Origin: Nitrospira sp. | GTDB taxonomy: Bacteria; Nitrospirota; Nitrospiria; Nitrospirales; Nitrospiraceae | Assembly (NCBI GenBank): GCA_020697375.1 | Contig: JAJFBJ010000023.1 | Coordinates: forward strand, 1 to 51,546 | Direction of reading: 5' to 3' | DNA length: 51,546 bases | The notes under the pieces: model-generated | The model's database searches: none | The model's input: only the letters and a program-made list of their open reading frames with translations | Told to the model about the DNA's origin: nothing | Program-made: the position numbers and the translations under genes | Shown: positions 35,837 to 44,292 of the stretch, in pieces | Layout: every line of letters begins with the position of its first letter | Position numbering within the stretch: position 1 is the first letter of the stretch

Positions 35837-38428
35837 ATGAACTCATCCACAGCATCTCACGATCCATACCGACTTCCGCGCCATGTGGTTCCTTCTTTCT
35901 ATGATCTGCGAATCGAGCCAGATCTCCAATCGCATTCATTTGCAGGACATGAGATCGTGACGCTGACGGTGGTCGAACCCACCGAGTCTATCGTGATGAA
36001 CGCCACCGAGTTGGAGGTGTCGTCAGCCTTACTCTCGGGTGAAGAGCGTGCGCCTCTCACCGGAACGGTGCAGATGGACGAAGAACTCCAACGCTGCCGC
36101 ATTACCTTTCCGTCGACAATTCTTCCGGGTGAATGGAAACTGGCCCTGGCGTTTCGCGGCACCTTGAATGACAAATTGCGCGGCTTCTATCGCAGCAGCT
36201 ACAAGGATGAGCGAGGCATCACACACCAGCTCGCGGCGACACAATTTGAAGCCACCGACGCGCGGCGAGCCTTTCCCTGCTGGGACGAACCTCAATTCAA
36301 ATCCATCTTCGCCGTCACATTAGTGATCGATCCCGCCATGACGGCCATCTCGAACAGCCGGATTGTGGACGATCGGCAGGAGAGCGGCAAGCGGGTCCTC
36401 AGGTTTGCCGAATCAATGAAGATGTCCACCTACCTGGTGGCCTTTATCGTCGGCCGCCTTGAATCGACAGCACCGATCATGGCGGGACAGACGCCCGTTC
36501 GCTTATGGTCGGTTCCGGGCAAGCAACATCTCACGCCATTCGGGCATGACATCGCCGTGTACTCACTGAACTTCCTCGCCGAGTATTACGGCATCCCCTA
36601 TCCGGGAGACAAATTGGATTTAATCGCGATTCCCGATTTTGCGTCCGGAGCCATGGAGAATCTAGGAGCGATTACTTTCCGAGAAACCGCCTTGCTCCTC
36701 GATCAACGCACCGCGACTCATGGGGAACAAGGAAGGATTGCCGACGTGGTGGCTCACGAAAATGCCCACATGTGGTTCGGCGACCTGGTGACAATGGCCT
36801 GGTGGAACGGACTCTGGTTGAATGAAGCCTTCGCCACATTTATGGAAATGCTCGTCGTCGATGCCTGGAAACCGGAATGGGAGCGCTGGACGGCCTTTGG
36901 CGTGTCCCGTGCCGCCGCGCTGTCGGTCGATGGACTGATCAGTACGAGACCCATTGAATTCCCCGTGCGTGCGCCCAAAGAAGCTGAAGCGATGTTCGAT
37001 GTGCTGACCTACGAGAAGGGCGCATCCGTCTTACGCATGCTGGAACAGCATATCGGGCCAACGGTATTCCGGGACGGCGTCCGCCACTATCTAACGACCC
37101 ACGCCTACGGCAATGCGGAAACGACGGATCTCTGGGCCTCCCTGGGTCATGCTGCAAAGCAGGATGTCCCGGCACTCATGAACGAATGGGTGTTCTCACC
37201 GGGATACCCCTTGATCTCCCTCCGCATCGATTTGCCTTCCACGTTGATGCTGGCGCAACGCCGGTTCACTTATGCGCAGGATAACCCTACGATATCGGCG
37301 GAAGCCGGCAAGCAATCATGGACAATCCCCATTCAGTTACGAATCGTCACTCCTCGCGGGTCGGAGACTCAACGAGTGCTGCTGAATGATAAAGAGAACC
37401 GTATTCCCTTGCCTCAGGATTGGACATCGGTGCTGGCAAATGAAGGGGGCCATGGATTCTATCGAGTGCAGTATAGTCAGGATTTACTTACTCGGCTGGA
37501 ACAGGCCGGCCTGCACAACCTTGCTGCTGTCGAGCGATTCAACCTGCTGAACGACACGTGGGCGTCGACCATCGGCGGCATGGTGCAGCCTCGCCAGTAT
37601 CTGGCTTTGACACAACACTTTCGAGGCGAACAAGATCCCCGTGTCTGGGCCGTGCTGCTGGGTTCCTTCTCCACGATGAATCATCTGCTCCCTGAAGAAG
37701 ATCGTCCTCTACTAGCCTCCTTCGTGCGCGATCGTGTCGGACCGGCATTCCGGGACCTGGGGTGGGATGTGCGCGCCGACGAGCGTGATCTCGTAAAAGA
37801 GTTGCGCGGGGATATCATTCGAGCCCTGGGAACCCTGGGCCGTGATCAAGAGGTCCAGGCCAAAGCTTTAGAAAAATATGCCGCCCTGCAACAACAGACC
37901 AAGCAGGTCGATGCGAACGTGATTCCCGCGCTCGTGTCCATTCTGGCATTCACCGGCGATCAGAATCGATACGATGAATTTCTCGATCGCTTCCATAAAG
38001 CGACGACTCCTCAAGAAGAGCGGCGCTTCCTCTTTTCACTCGCCGCCTTTCGAAACCCCGAGCTGCTGGAACGAACACTGGCTAACACACTGACCGACGA
38101 AATCCGCACGCAGGATGCTCCTTTTCTCGTGAGTGCCCTACTCCACAATGTCTATATTCGTGAAAAGGCCTGGGAATTCGTGAAGGCCAATTGGGAACGA
38201 ATGGATCAGCTGTTTCCCAAAAGTGGCTTGCGGCGCATGTGCGGTGGAATCGTCGGTCTCTCAACCCCGGAATTGGAGCGGGATGTTAGGGCCTTCTTCA
38301 CTTCTCGACAGATCGATCTCGGCGGAAAAACCCTCGAGCAGTATCTGGAGCAACTGCATATCGCCGTCACGTTCCGTGAGCGCGACCGTAGTGCGATCCG
38401 AGATGCCCTGGTCGCCGCAGTCGCTTGA
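35837..38428 (+). CDS. M1 family zinc aminopeptidase
   Basis: Removes N-terminal residues from peptides; probably cytosolic, as no signal peptide is seen. From the ATG at 35837 the protein has 863 residues and opens close to the family start (DPYRLPRHVVPSFYDLRIEP). An upstream ATG at 35651, overlapping the rpiA stop, would add 62 Arg-rich residues without homology and is rejected. The GAMEN exopeptidase motif is at 271-275. The zinc site is HENAH (H307, E308, H311) with the third ligand Glu330 after 18 residues, in NEAF. The C-terminal ERAP1-like helical domain (about 530-860) is present. Substrate range cannot be predicted. Confidence 0.93.
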   Translation: MNSSTASHDPYRLPRHVVPSFYDLRIEPDLQSHSFAGHEIVTLTVVEPTESIVMNATELEVSSALLSGEERAPLTGTVQMDEELQRCRITFPSTILPGEWKLALAFRGTLNDKLRGFYRSSYKDERGITHQLAATQFEATDARRAFPCWDEPQFKSIFAVTLVIDPAMTAISNSRIVDDRQESGKRVLRFAESMKMSTYLVAFIVGRLESTAPIMAGQTPVRLWSVPGKQHLTPFGHDIAVYSLNFLAEYYGIPYPGDKLDLIAIPDFASGAMENLGAITFRETALLLDQRTATHGEQGRIADVVAHENAHMWFGDLVTMAWWNGLWLNEAFATFMEMLVVDAWKPEWERWTAFGVSRAAALSVDGLISTRPIEFPVRAPKEAEAMFDVLTYEKGASVLRMLEQHIGPTVFRDGVRHYLTTHAYGNAETTDLWASLGHAAKQDVPALMNEWVFSPGYPLISLRIDLPSTLMLAQRRFTYAQDNPTISAEAGKQSWTIPIQLRIVTPRGSETQRVLLNDKENRIPLPQDWTSVLANEGGHGFYRVQYSQDLLTRLEQAGLHNLAAVERFNLLNDTWASTIGGMVQPRQYLALTQHFRGEQDPRVWAVLLGSFSTMNHLLPEEDRPLLASFVRDRVGPAFRDLGWDVRADERDLVKELRGDIIRALGTLGRDQEVQAKALEKYAALQQQTKQVDANVIPALVSILAFTGDQNRYDEFLDRFHKATTPQEERRFLFSLAAFRNPELLERTLANTLTDEIRTQDAPFLVSALLHNVYIREKAWEFVKANWERMDQLFPKSGLRRMCGGIVGLSTPELERDVRAFFTSRQIDLGGKTLEQYLEQLHIAVTFRERDRSAIRDALVAAVA

Positions 38429-38533
38429 TAGAACGCTTGTCATTTCCCGGCCCATCTCTCGGTTCGAACAATCGCTGGCCCTAAGGCTCGGGCGACCCTC
38501 TTGTTGCAACCGGACCGCCACTCAGAGCCTCAT

Positions 38534-38561
38534 GTTCCTATTTATGCGTTCCTATTTATGC
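38534..38561. repeat. Two-copy 14-bp tandem repeat
   Basis: GTTCCTATTTATGC occurs twice in immediate succession in the gap between the convergent M1 aminopeptidase and ABC permease genes. It is AT-rich in a GC-rich context and most simply explained by slippage or local duplication. Confidence 0.7.
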
Positions 38562-38582
38562 GATCGTACCACGAACATACCG

Positions 38583-41252
38583 TCACTCCTGTCGGAGGAC
38601 GGCCAACGGCGGCTGGCCAAGGATGCGGTACGTACTGAGGAACCCTACTACGAGAGTCAGGAGTATGGTGTATACAAGTCCCATGACCAGCAAAGAAGGT
38701 TCCAGAGACCAGGGCAATTCAAGGATATACCGCAGAATGACCCACGAGAAGGCGCTGGCCAGGATCAGGCCGATCAAACCGGCCACGCAGCCCAGCAAGG
38801 CATACTCGGCCGCAAATGACCGGGCGATCAGCGCACGGCTCGCGCCAAGGGCCTTGAGAATCACCGCCTCATACAGCCGGCGATAGCGCGTCGCCGCGAG
38901 AGCCGCCGCCATGACCAGCGCCCCCGCCAACAGACAAAATAACGCGACGGCTCGAATGGCCAGCGACAAACGATCAAGAACCAGCGCAAAGGTATGCAAC
39001 ACATCGCCGATATTGATGGCGGTCACATTCGGAAAAGCTTTCACCACCGATGTCTGGAGGGGAACCTCCTCTTTGGAAGACATACTGACCGTCGCCACAT
39101 AGGTCATCGGCGCACCGTCCAGCGATCCCGGTGACAGAATCATGTAAAAGTTGGTCGAGAAATTCCCCCATTCCACTTTTCTGATGCTGCTCACTTCGGC
39201 TTGAATCAGGGCTCCCTGAATATTCAATCCAAGAATGGCTCCGACATCGATGCCCATATTCTTCGCGGCGTCCTCATCAAGCGACAGTTGCGGTCGTGCA
39301 AACACCTGCCCCGGTTTCCACCAAGTCCCTTTGACGATCGTATTGTCCTTGGGAAGCTGGTCGAGAAATGTCAGAACATACTCACGGCTTAAATACCAAT
39401 TCTTCCGCTTCTCCTCGCGCCTCTGATTCGACTGGTCCTCCTGCTCGCTCTCGCGCTCGACCTTCACTACTTCGCCGTTGATCGCATGTAATCTGGATCT
39501 CACCAGCGGTGTGAGCTGAGGCTTCTCGCCGGTCTGTTGATGGATCAGCGAAGAAAAGCCTTGCGCCTGGTCCGGTTGAATATCGATAAAAAAGAAAGTC
39601 GGTGAATCGGCCGGGCGGTTCTCGCTCACCTGGCGCACCAACGCATGCTCCAGTAGGGAAATCGCGAGAATGACCATCACCCCGACGCCGATCGACACCA
39701 TTACCCCCATGGTCTGGCCTCCGGGACGCTGAATGTTCCCGATCGCCTGGCGCATTGCGAACCCTTGGGGCTCAGGCAGCAAGCGCACCGTAAAAAGAAG
39801 CGCCTTTGCCGCCAGTAGCAGGGCCACAATGGCAACCAGTAATCCGCCGATAAACAGGCCACCGATGGAGACTGAACCAGCTTGCCAAATGGAGAGGCCC
39901 GCCAGTCCACAGCCAATACATGCCGCCGTCATTGCGCGAATAGGATCCATCGAAACCACGCTGATCACACGACGCTGCCACGACATCCCGCCTTGTAAGG
40001 CAGATGGGTTGCCTCCTTCGACCTCCCGCCTGAAGATGGCAGCGGGCTTGATGTCTCGAATCGTCAGCAAGGGCCACAGGCTGAACAGGATAGTCGTCAG
40101 CAGGCCCAATCCCAAGCCTTTTACGAGAGGGGCGAGCGCCGTCTGTGAAAAGCCGAAAGAAAACCCGATTTGCTGCAAAAGATCAGTGGCGAGTAAGGAC
40201 GCCATCGCCTGCGGCAGGAGTTGCTGCAAGGCCGTGCCGATGCCGATTCCCAGTCCGCTTCCTATGATTCCCAGCAACACTGCCTGTCCCAGATAGGATT
40301 GAATGATGGTGTTCGTCTCGGCTCCCAAGGTCTTCAAAATGGCAATCGACTGAAGCTTCTCGCGAATGAAAGCTTGAATGGACAGGGCAACCCCGATACC
40401 GCCCACAAATAACGCCGTCAATCCGACGAGCCCCAGATACCGGGTCAGTTGATCGAGAAACTGCTTGAGCTGCGGCTGGGCATCTCGATAGGAAGATACT
40501 CGCGCGGACTCTCCGGCCAAGCGGCTCCTGAGTTCGTACAGAAGCGGCGTCAGGGTCATGGAAACAGGCAGTTTCAGCAGGTGACGTTCGCGCAGGCGGC
40601 TTCCCGGTTTGATGAGATCTGCCGCCGCGAGTCCTTCTTGTGATACCAGCACCCGCGGCCCCAAGCTGAACATGTTAGCCATTCTGTCCGGTTCGGTATG
40701 GATGACTCCTGTGATCCGGAATGACGTTTGTCCGATGGTAATAGCATCGCCGACAACCAATCCGAGGCGAATCAGCAGATTCTCTTGAACCACCGCCCCA
40801 TGACAGAGTTCTCGACAATTCGCTCCTGCCTGGCGCAGCAGCTCCGTCAGGGGCCGATCGGGTATGACTTTCACGGTTCCGTAAAGAGGATACTGTGATT
40901 CGACAGCCTTCAGCTCGACAAGCTGTGTCGCCTCCGCCGCCCCTTGCCCACGATCGACTCGCGCCACCATCGCCGTCAGTTCACTGACGAGGGTTGTGAC
41001 CACTCCGCGCTCCGTGAGTCCGTGCAACACATTGAGACCCGAGGCCCCCATCGGCCTAGAGAGCCGGACTTCCAGGTCTCCGCCCAACAACCCTCGGGCT
41101 TCTTTCAGTACCGCTCGCTCGACATTGGTAGAAAAAAGAGACACTCCGACGACCGCTCCGACACCCAGCGCGATACAGGCGAGGAAATAGAGAAAATGCC
41201 GCCAGGCAGCTCGCAATTCCCGCCAGGCCATCATGAGCCAGAAGGGAATCAT
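38583..41252 (-). CDS. FtsX-like ABC transporter permease (YbbP type)
   Basis: 889 residues, with two FtsX/MacB-type permease repeats. TM1 is near residues 15-40 (FLYFLACIALGVGAVVGVSL), followed by a large extracytoplasmic domain. A first group of membrane helices lies around 255-400, further helices around 440-540, a second periplasmic domain, and a last group of three around 755-880 ending with the FLSTYRILGQPPLAVLRQE motif. This matches YbbP-type permeases of the MacB superfamily, which are mechanotransmission or export systems rather than importers. The gene's start overlaps the stop of the ATPase gene by 4 bases. The substrate is unknown; linkage to a TesA-like esterase suggests lipid or lipoprotein handling. 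Confidence 0.9.
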   Translation of the reverse strand: MIPFWLMMAWRELRAAWRHFLYFLACIALGVGAVVGVSLFSTNVERAVLKEARGLLGGDLEVRLSRPMGASGLNVLHGLTERGVVTTLVSELTAMVARVDRGQGAAEATQLVELKAVESQYPLYGTVKVIPDRPLTELLRQAGANCRELCHGAVVQENLLIRLGLVVGDAITIGQTSFRITGVIHTEPDRMANMFSLGPRVLVSQEGLAAADLIKPGSRLRERHLLKLPVSMTLTPLLYELRSRLAGESARVSSYRDAQPQLKQFLDQLTRYLGLVGLTALFVGGIGVALSIQAFIREKLQSIAILKTLGAETNTIIQSYLGQAVLLGIIGSGLGIGIGTALQQLLPQAMASLLATDLLQQIGFSFGFSQTALAPLVKGLGLGLLTTILFSLWPLLTIRDIKPAAIFRREVEGGNPSALQGGMSWQRRVISVVSMDPIRAMTAACIGCGLAGLSIWQAGSVSIGGLFIGGLLVAIVALLLAAKALLFTVRLLPEPQGFAMRQAIGNIQRPGGQTMGVMVSIGVGVMVILAISLLEHALVRQVSENRPADSPTFFFIDIQPDQAQGFSSLIHQQTGEKPQLTPLVRSRLHAINGEVVKVERESEQEDQSNQRREEKRKNWYLSREYVLTFLDQLPKDNTIVKGTWWKPGQVFARPQLSLDEDAAKNMGIDVGAILGLNIQGALIQAEVSSIRKVEWGNFSTNFYMILSPGSLDGAPMTYVATVSMSSKEEVPLQTSVVKAFPNVTAINIGDVLHTFALVLDRLSLAIRAVALFCLLAGALVMAAALAATRYRRLYEAVILKALGASRALIARSFAAEYALLGCVAGLIGLILASAFSWVILRYILELPWSLEPSLLVMGLVYTILLTLVVGFLSTYRILGQPPLAVLRQE

Positions 41253-41953
41253 TGCCGACCGCGAGAGACCCGATGGTTGGTCTGAACGAGCTGGTCGGAC
41301 TCGACCATGCCGTCCCGGAGGGTGATCAGGCGTTCCATGGAAGCGGCCAGGTTATGATCGTGTGTGACCAAGACCAGAGTCGTTCCTACATCTCGATGCA
41401 ACGCGAGGATGAGCTCAATGACCTGCTGGCCCGTGGCCGAGTCCAAATTACCCGTCGGTTCATCAGCCAGGAGAATCGGGGGGCGACAAGCGAAGGCGCG
41501 GGCGACAGCCACTCGTTGCTGTTCTCCCCCGGAAAGTTGGACCGGATAATGTGAGACACGATGACCAAGCCCGACGGCATGCAGCAGCTCATGGCCCCGT
41601 TGCCTGGCTTGAGAGTCTCCCGCAAGCTCAAGTGGGACGGACACGTTTTCCAGGGCGGTCAACGTAGGAATGAGATGGAACGATTGGAAAATATACCCGA
41701 CATTGGCCAGCCGTAGTCGCGCCATGTCTCGTTCGCGAAGGCCCGTGATTTCGACATCGTTGAGTCGGATGGATCCGGATGTCGGTCGATCGAGCCCCGC
41801 GATGAGTCCCAACAACGTCGATTTTCCACTGCCGGAAGGTCCCACAATCGCAACCGTTTGCTTTGCCGGAATGTCCAAGCTGATGTCATGAAGAACCGTG
41901 ACGGTCCGGCCCGCCGCTTCGAGTTGCATGGTGACATGTTGAATGGCGATCAT
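41249..41953 (-). CDS. ABC transporter ATP-binding protein (YbbA/LolD-like)
   Basis: 234-residue ATPase partner of the FtsX-like permease. Walker A is GPSGSGKST (about 38-46), the signature LSGGEQQRVAVARA, Walker B ILLADEPTGNLD, and the switch His is in VTHDHN. The PTGNLD form is diagnostic of the MacB/LolD/YbbA group. The gene is divergent from the tesA-like gene, 57 bases apart. Confidence 0.94.
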   Translation of the reverse strand: MIAIQHVTMQLEAAGRTVTVLHDISLDIPAKQTVAIVGPSGSGKSTLLGLIAGLDRPTSGSIRLNDVEITGLRERDMARLRLANVGYIFQSFHLIPTLTALENVSVPLELAGDSQARQRGHELLHAVGLGHRVSHYPVQLSGGEQQRVAVARAFACRPPILLADEPTGNLDSATGQQVIELILALHRDVGTTLVLVTHDHNLAASMERLITLRDGMVESDQLVQTNHRVSRGRQ

Positions 41954-42010
41954 TTCAAGGCGATCCGGTGATGGCGCTCCCTCGATGAGTTTTCATATTA
42001 TACTGTACGG

Positions 42011-42871
42011 ATGAAGACTGCGTTAAAGCTCTTCCAACTCGCCACGCGCCTTGGGTCGTTCTGTATTATTGCGCTGTCACTCGCCGGATTGCCGGGCTGC
42101 GATCAATCGGCACCTTCCACTTCCCCCTCTGCTTCGAATGGGCTTTCAACGCCTGAACCACCTGCTGAACCGATATCCTTCCAAGAGTCACAGATCGACA
42201 GGCCTCTTCCCTTCACAAATGATCGCCCTCGCATTGTGGCCTTCGGCGACAGTCTGACCGCCGGTTTCGGGGTCTCACCGGAACAGTCTTATCCCGCTCG
42301 GCTCCAACAGCAACTGGACGCGTTAGGGTATGAGTACCAGGTGATCAATGCCGGGGTCAGTGGAGAAACGACTGCAGGCGGACTCCGCCGCGTCCCATGG
42401 ATCCTCGCCGGTCAACCTCGCTTGGTCATACTCGAATTGGGCGGGAATGACGGGTTGCGCGGATTGAGCCTTGCGGACATACGTTCGCATCTCAATGCCA
42501 TCATCCAACGATTCAAGGAAGCCAACGTGCAGGTGCTGTTAGCGGGGATGAAGATACCGCCGAACTATGGGAAAGAATATACATCCCGCTTCGAGAGGAT
42601 CTATCACGAGCTAGCCACGAGCCACAGCCTTCCCTTGATTCCCTTCCTTCTGGAAGGGGTAGGGGGAGATCAGATACTCAATCAAGCCGATGGCATTCAT
42701 CCAACCGGAGACGGCTATCGCGTGGTCGCGGATAACGTGCTGAAGAGCCTCCTTCCACTCCTTGAGGAAATGAAAGCCGACTCTTCAGATATAAAAAGAA
42801 GGCGAGAAACATCGCACCGGCCTCATGAGGCGGAGCCACGTTCTCGCCATGTTCATCAATATGTTGATTAG
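42011..42871 (+). CDS. tesA: SGNH-fold arylesterase/thioesterase lipoprotein (TesA-like)
   Basis: 286 residues. An N-terminal signal with lipobox SLAGLPGC (Cys30) indicates an outer- or inner-membrane lipoprotein, whereas E. coli TesA is soluble periplasmic. A Ser/Pro-rich linker is followed by the GDSL hydrolase domain: block I FGDSLTAGFGV with the nucleophile Ser, block II NAGVSGETTAGG, block III ELGGNDGLRG and block V DGIHPTGDGY with Asp and His. The tesA-ybbA-ybbP neighbourhood seen in E. coli is retained in divergent form. A TATACT at 41999-42004 lies only 6 bases before the ATG. Substrate class is uncertain. Confidence 0.9.
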   Translation: MKTALKLFQLATRLGSFCIIALSLAGLPGCDQSAPSTSPSASNGLSTPEPPAEPISFQESQIDRPLPFTNDRPRIVAFGDSLTAGFGVSPEQSYPARLQQQLDALGYEYQVINAGVSGETTAGGLRRVPWILAGQPRLVILELGGNDGLRGLSLADIRSHLNAIIQRFKEANVQVLLAGMKIPPNYGKEYTSRFERIYHELATSHSLPLIPFLLEGVGGDQILNQADGIHPTGDGYRVVADNVLKSLLPLLEEMKADSSDIKRRRETSHRPHEAEPRSRHVHQYVD

Positions 42872-43044
42872 TTCTTGCTGAAAAACGTGTCGTAGACCCC
42901 GTACACCAGTACAATAGCGATTAAGGTGTAGTACAGGCCCGTGATTCCGCTATAGTCCGGAGGACCTTCACCGACATTGGCAAATGCCGTGGTCGCTTGA
43001 AGCGCACCGAGCCCACTCACTAGTGCTGCCATCAACTTGTTCAT
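42868..43044 (-). CDS. Small single-span membrane protein, 58 residues
   Basis: Reads MNKLMAALVSGLGALQATTA and then FANVGEGPPD, a probable cleavable signal peptide (cleavage after AFA). A transmembrane segment follows (about 36-51, TGLYYTLIAIVLVYGV) with a short polar tail FFSKN. The ribosome site AAGGGGGTGA is very strong and sits at the edge of a small CCTTGA-TT-TCAAGG hairpin that could modulate it. A promoter is visible upstream. The stop overlaps the convergent tesA stop by 4 bases. I do not recognise the family; size and topology suggest a small subunit or regulator of a membrane complex. Confidence 0.7.
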   Translation of the reverse strand: MNKLMAALVSGLGALQATTAFANVGEGPPDYSGITGLYYTLIAIVLVYGVYDTFFSKN

Positions 43045-43086
43045 GATTCACCCCCTTGAAATCAAGGACCCACAAAAGAGGGCCGC

Positions 43087-43116
43087 ATTGTACTCAAGGA
43101 AGCGGCGGTGGCGCAA
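43087..43116 (-). promoter_or_regulatory. Likely promoter of the 58-residue membrane protein gene
   Basis: On the minus strand TTGCGC (43111-43116) and TACAAT (43087-43092) are separated by 18 bases and lie about 45 bases before the ATG. This is independent support that the short frame is expressed. Confidence 0.5.
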
Positions 43117-43187
43117 GGGGTCGGTCGTAGGGACCGGATAAAAAGGGTTGAACGGTAGAATCAGCGGCGGCTGGCAGTCTTTACAGC

Positions 43188-44051
43188 TCAAGTTTTGCCC
43201 AGAGACTTCAACATCGATGCGACTTCCCGGCAAGTATCTGCCAATCCCTCCAAGCGGCGTCCCTTGTCGGTCAAAGTACGGGCAATCGCCTTCACCTCGA
43301 TATCGAACTGCTCGACCTGCCGAGAGAAATCGGCCGTCTGATTCAGGGCCGCCCTATAATGATCGACTTCCCGTTGAAGATCCTTACAAATCACTTGCAA
43401 CGATTTCGATTCTTTCACTGATGAGTCCAGCTCTTGAGTCAATCTGGCGACCACTGTATTTCGATTACGGATATCCGCATCGAGCCCCGCTTGCGCCGCC
43501 TCGCTTTCCCGCCTCCGCTCATCCATGCTCCGAATGACTTGGATCCATGTGGACACTTCACCATTCCCAACATTCGGCTGGTCCGGGACGGGATGGTCCG
43601 CTTGGATCGCTTGAACCGCCCGTTGCATCCATTCCATGAATTGCGTCAGCTCGCTCAACTTCACGTCACCGGAAGCGGAGACCTTCGGCTTTTCAATGTC
43701 GGCATAGGGAGATACAGGCCTGACCTTAGGCACGTTTTTCGCCTTTGCCCATCGGTGATATTCAAGAAGCGCCGCGACGCCATGCCGGCAGATGGGATGC
43801 TCGGACAATGTACAGGAACATTTGGCCTCCAGGTGGCCCTGGCTGAGGCGAATGGTCTGCTCGTAGAGGCCGGAATTGCCCATCACCGAGGAGGTGATCT
43901 CCGTGTCCGACGCATCCATCATCTGGACACGGCGTTCCGAGTGATATTGTTTCCCAAGCTGAAATGCATTGGGCTCCACGACAGAACTGATCATCGATGC
44001 CTCCAGCAAACTGAGGCGATCAGCGGAACAGGCGATTCTGCCCTTCATCAT
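43188..44051 (-). CDS. SWIM zinc-finger protein with coiled coil
   Basis: 287 residues. The N-terminal part carries a SWIM-type zinc finger, CxCx7CxH, at C78, C80, C88, H90 (CSCTLSEHPICRHGVAALLEYH), preceded by beta strands including the AFQLGKQYHSERRVQ element common before SWIM fingers. A linker leads to a C-terminal coiled coil (about 195-280) rich in heptads (VVARLTQELDSSVKESKSLQ). SWIM fingers bind DNA or protein and occur beside SNF2-type ATPases; none is present here. AGGTGA precedes two adjacent ATG codons, so the start could be 44051 or 44048. Confidence 0.8.
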   Translation of the reverse strand: MMKGRIACSADRLSLLEASMISSVVEPNAFQLGKQYHSERRVQMMDASDTEITSSVMGNSGLYEQTIRLSQGHLEAKCSCTLSEHPICRHGVAALLEYHRWAKAKNVPKVRPVSPYADIEKPKVSASGDVKLSELTQFMEWMQRAVQAIQADHPVPDQPNVGNGEVSTWIQVIRSMDERRRESEAAQAGLDADIRNRNTVVARLTQELDSSVKESKSLQVICKDLQREVDHYRAALNQTADFSRQVEQFDIEVKAIARTLTDKGRRLEGLADTCREVASMLKSLGKT

Positions 44052-44052
44052 G

Positions 44053-44292
44053 TCACCTATAGAAGAATGGGTAGCAATGCTGAGCCGCTTCTACAGCCAG
44101 ACGATCGCCGTAGTGCCCTGAGATCACAACTTCTGAAACCAACCCGTCCGGCGCGCGGTGAACGGTACGCCACCCCCCATGCGCTCTGGGCAGCGGAGGA
44201 TTTCTGAGAGACGCTCTTCTCAGTCCCTCCAAGGATTCCCATGCAAGCCGTTCACTATGCTTATCGGCACTGTCGAGGAGGGCCTTTAGCAC
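44053..44292 (-). CDS. Possible small protein between ChaN-like and SWIM genes
   Basis: A 79-codon frame from GTG at 44292, overlapping the 3' end of the ChaN-like gene by 32 bases and ending 1 base before the SWIM gene start. The exact fit between neighbours favours a real, coupled gene. No domain or signal is recognised; the composition is ordinary soluble protein. The ribosome site is weak, so this could also be a 210-base untranslated spacer. Confidence 0.4.
   Translation of the reverse strand: MLKALLDSADKHSERLAWESLEGLRRASLRNPPLPRAHGGWRTVHRAPDGLVSEVVISGHYGDRLAVEAAQHCYPFFYR

Noticed and set aside
43048..43233. 61-codon minus-strand frame with a CKDC motif after the SWIM gene
   Set aside because: It overlaps the SWIM gene end and the promoter and ribosome site of the 58-residue membrane protein; the tail has no protein-like pattern.
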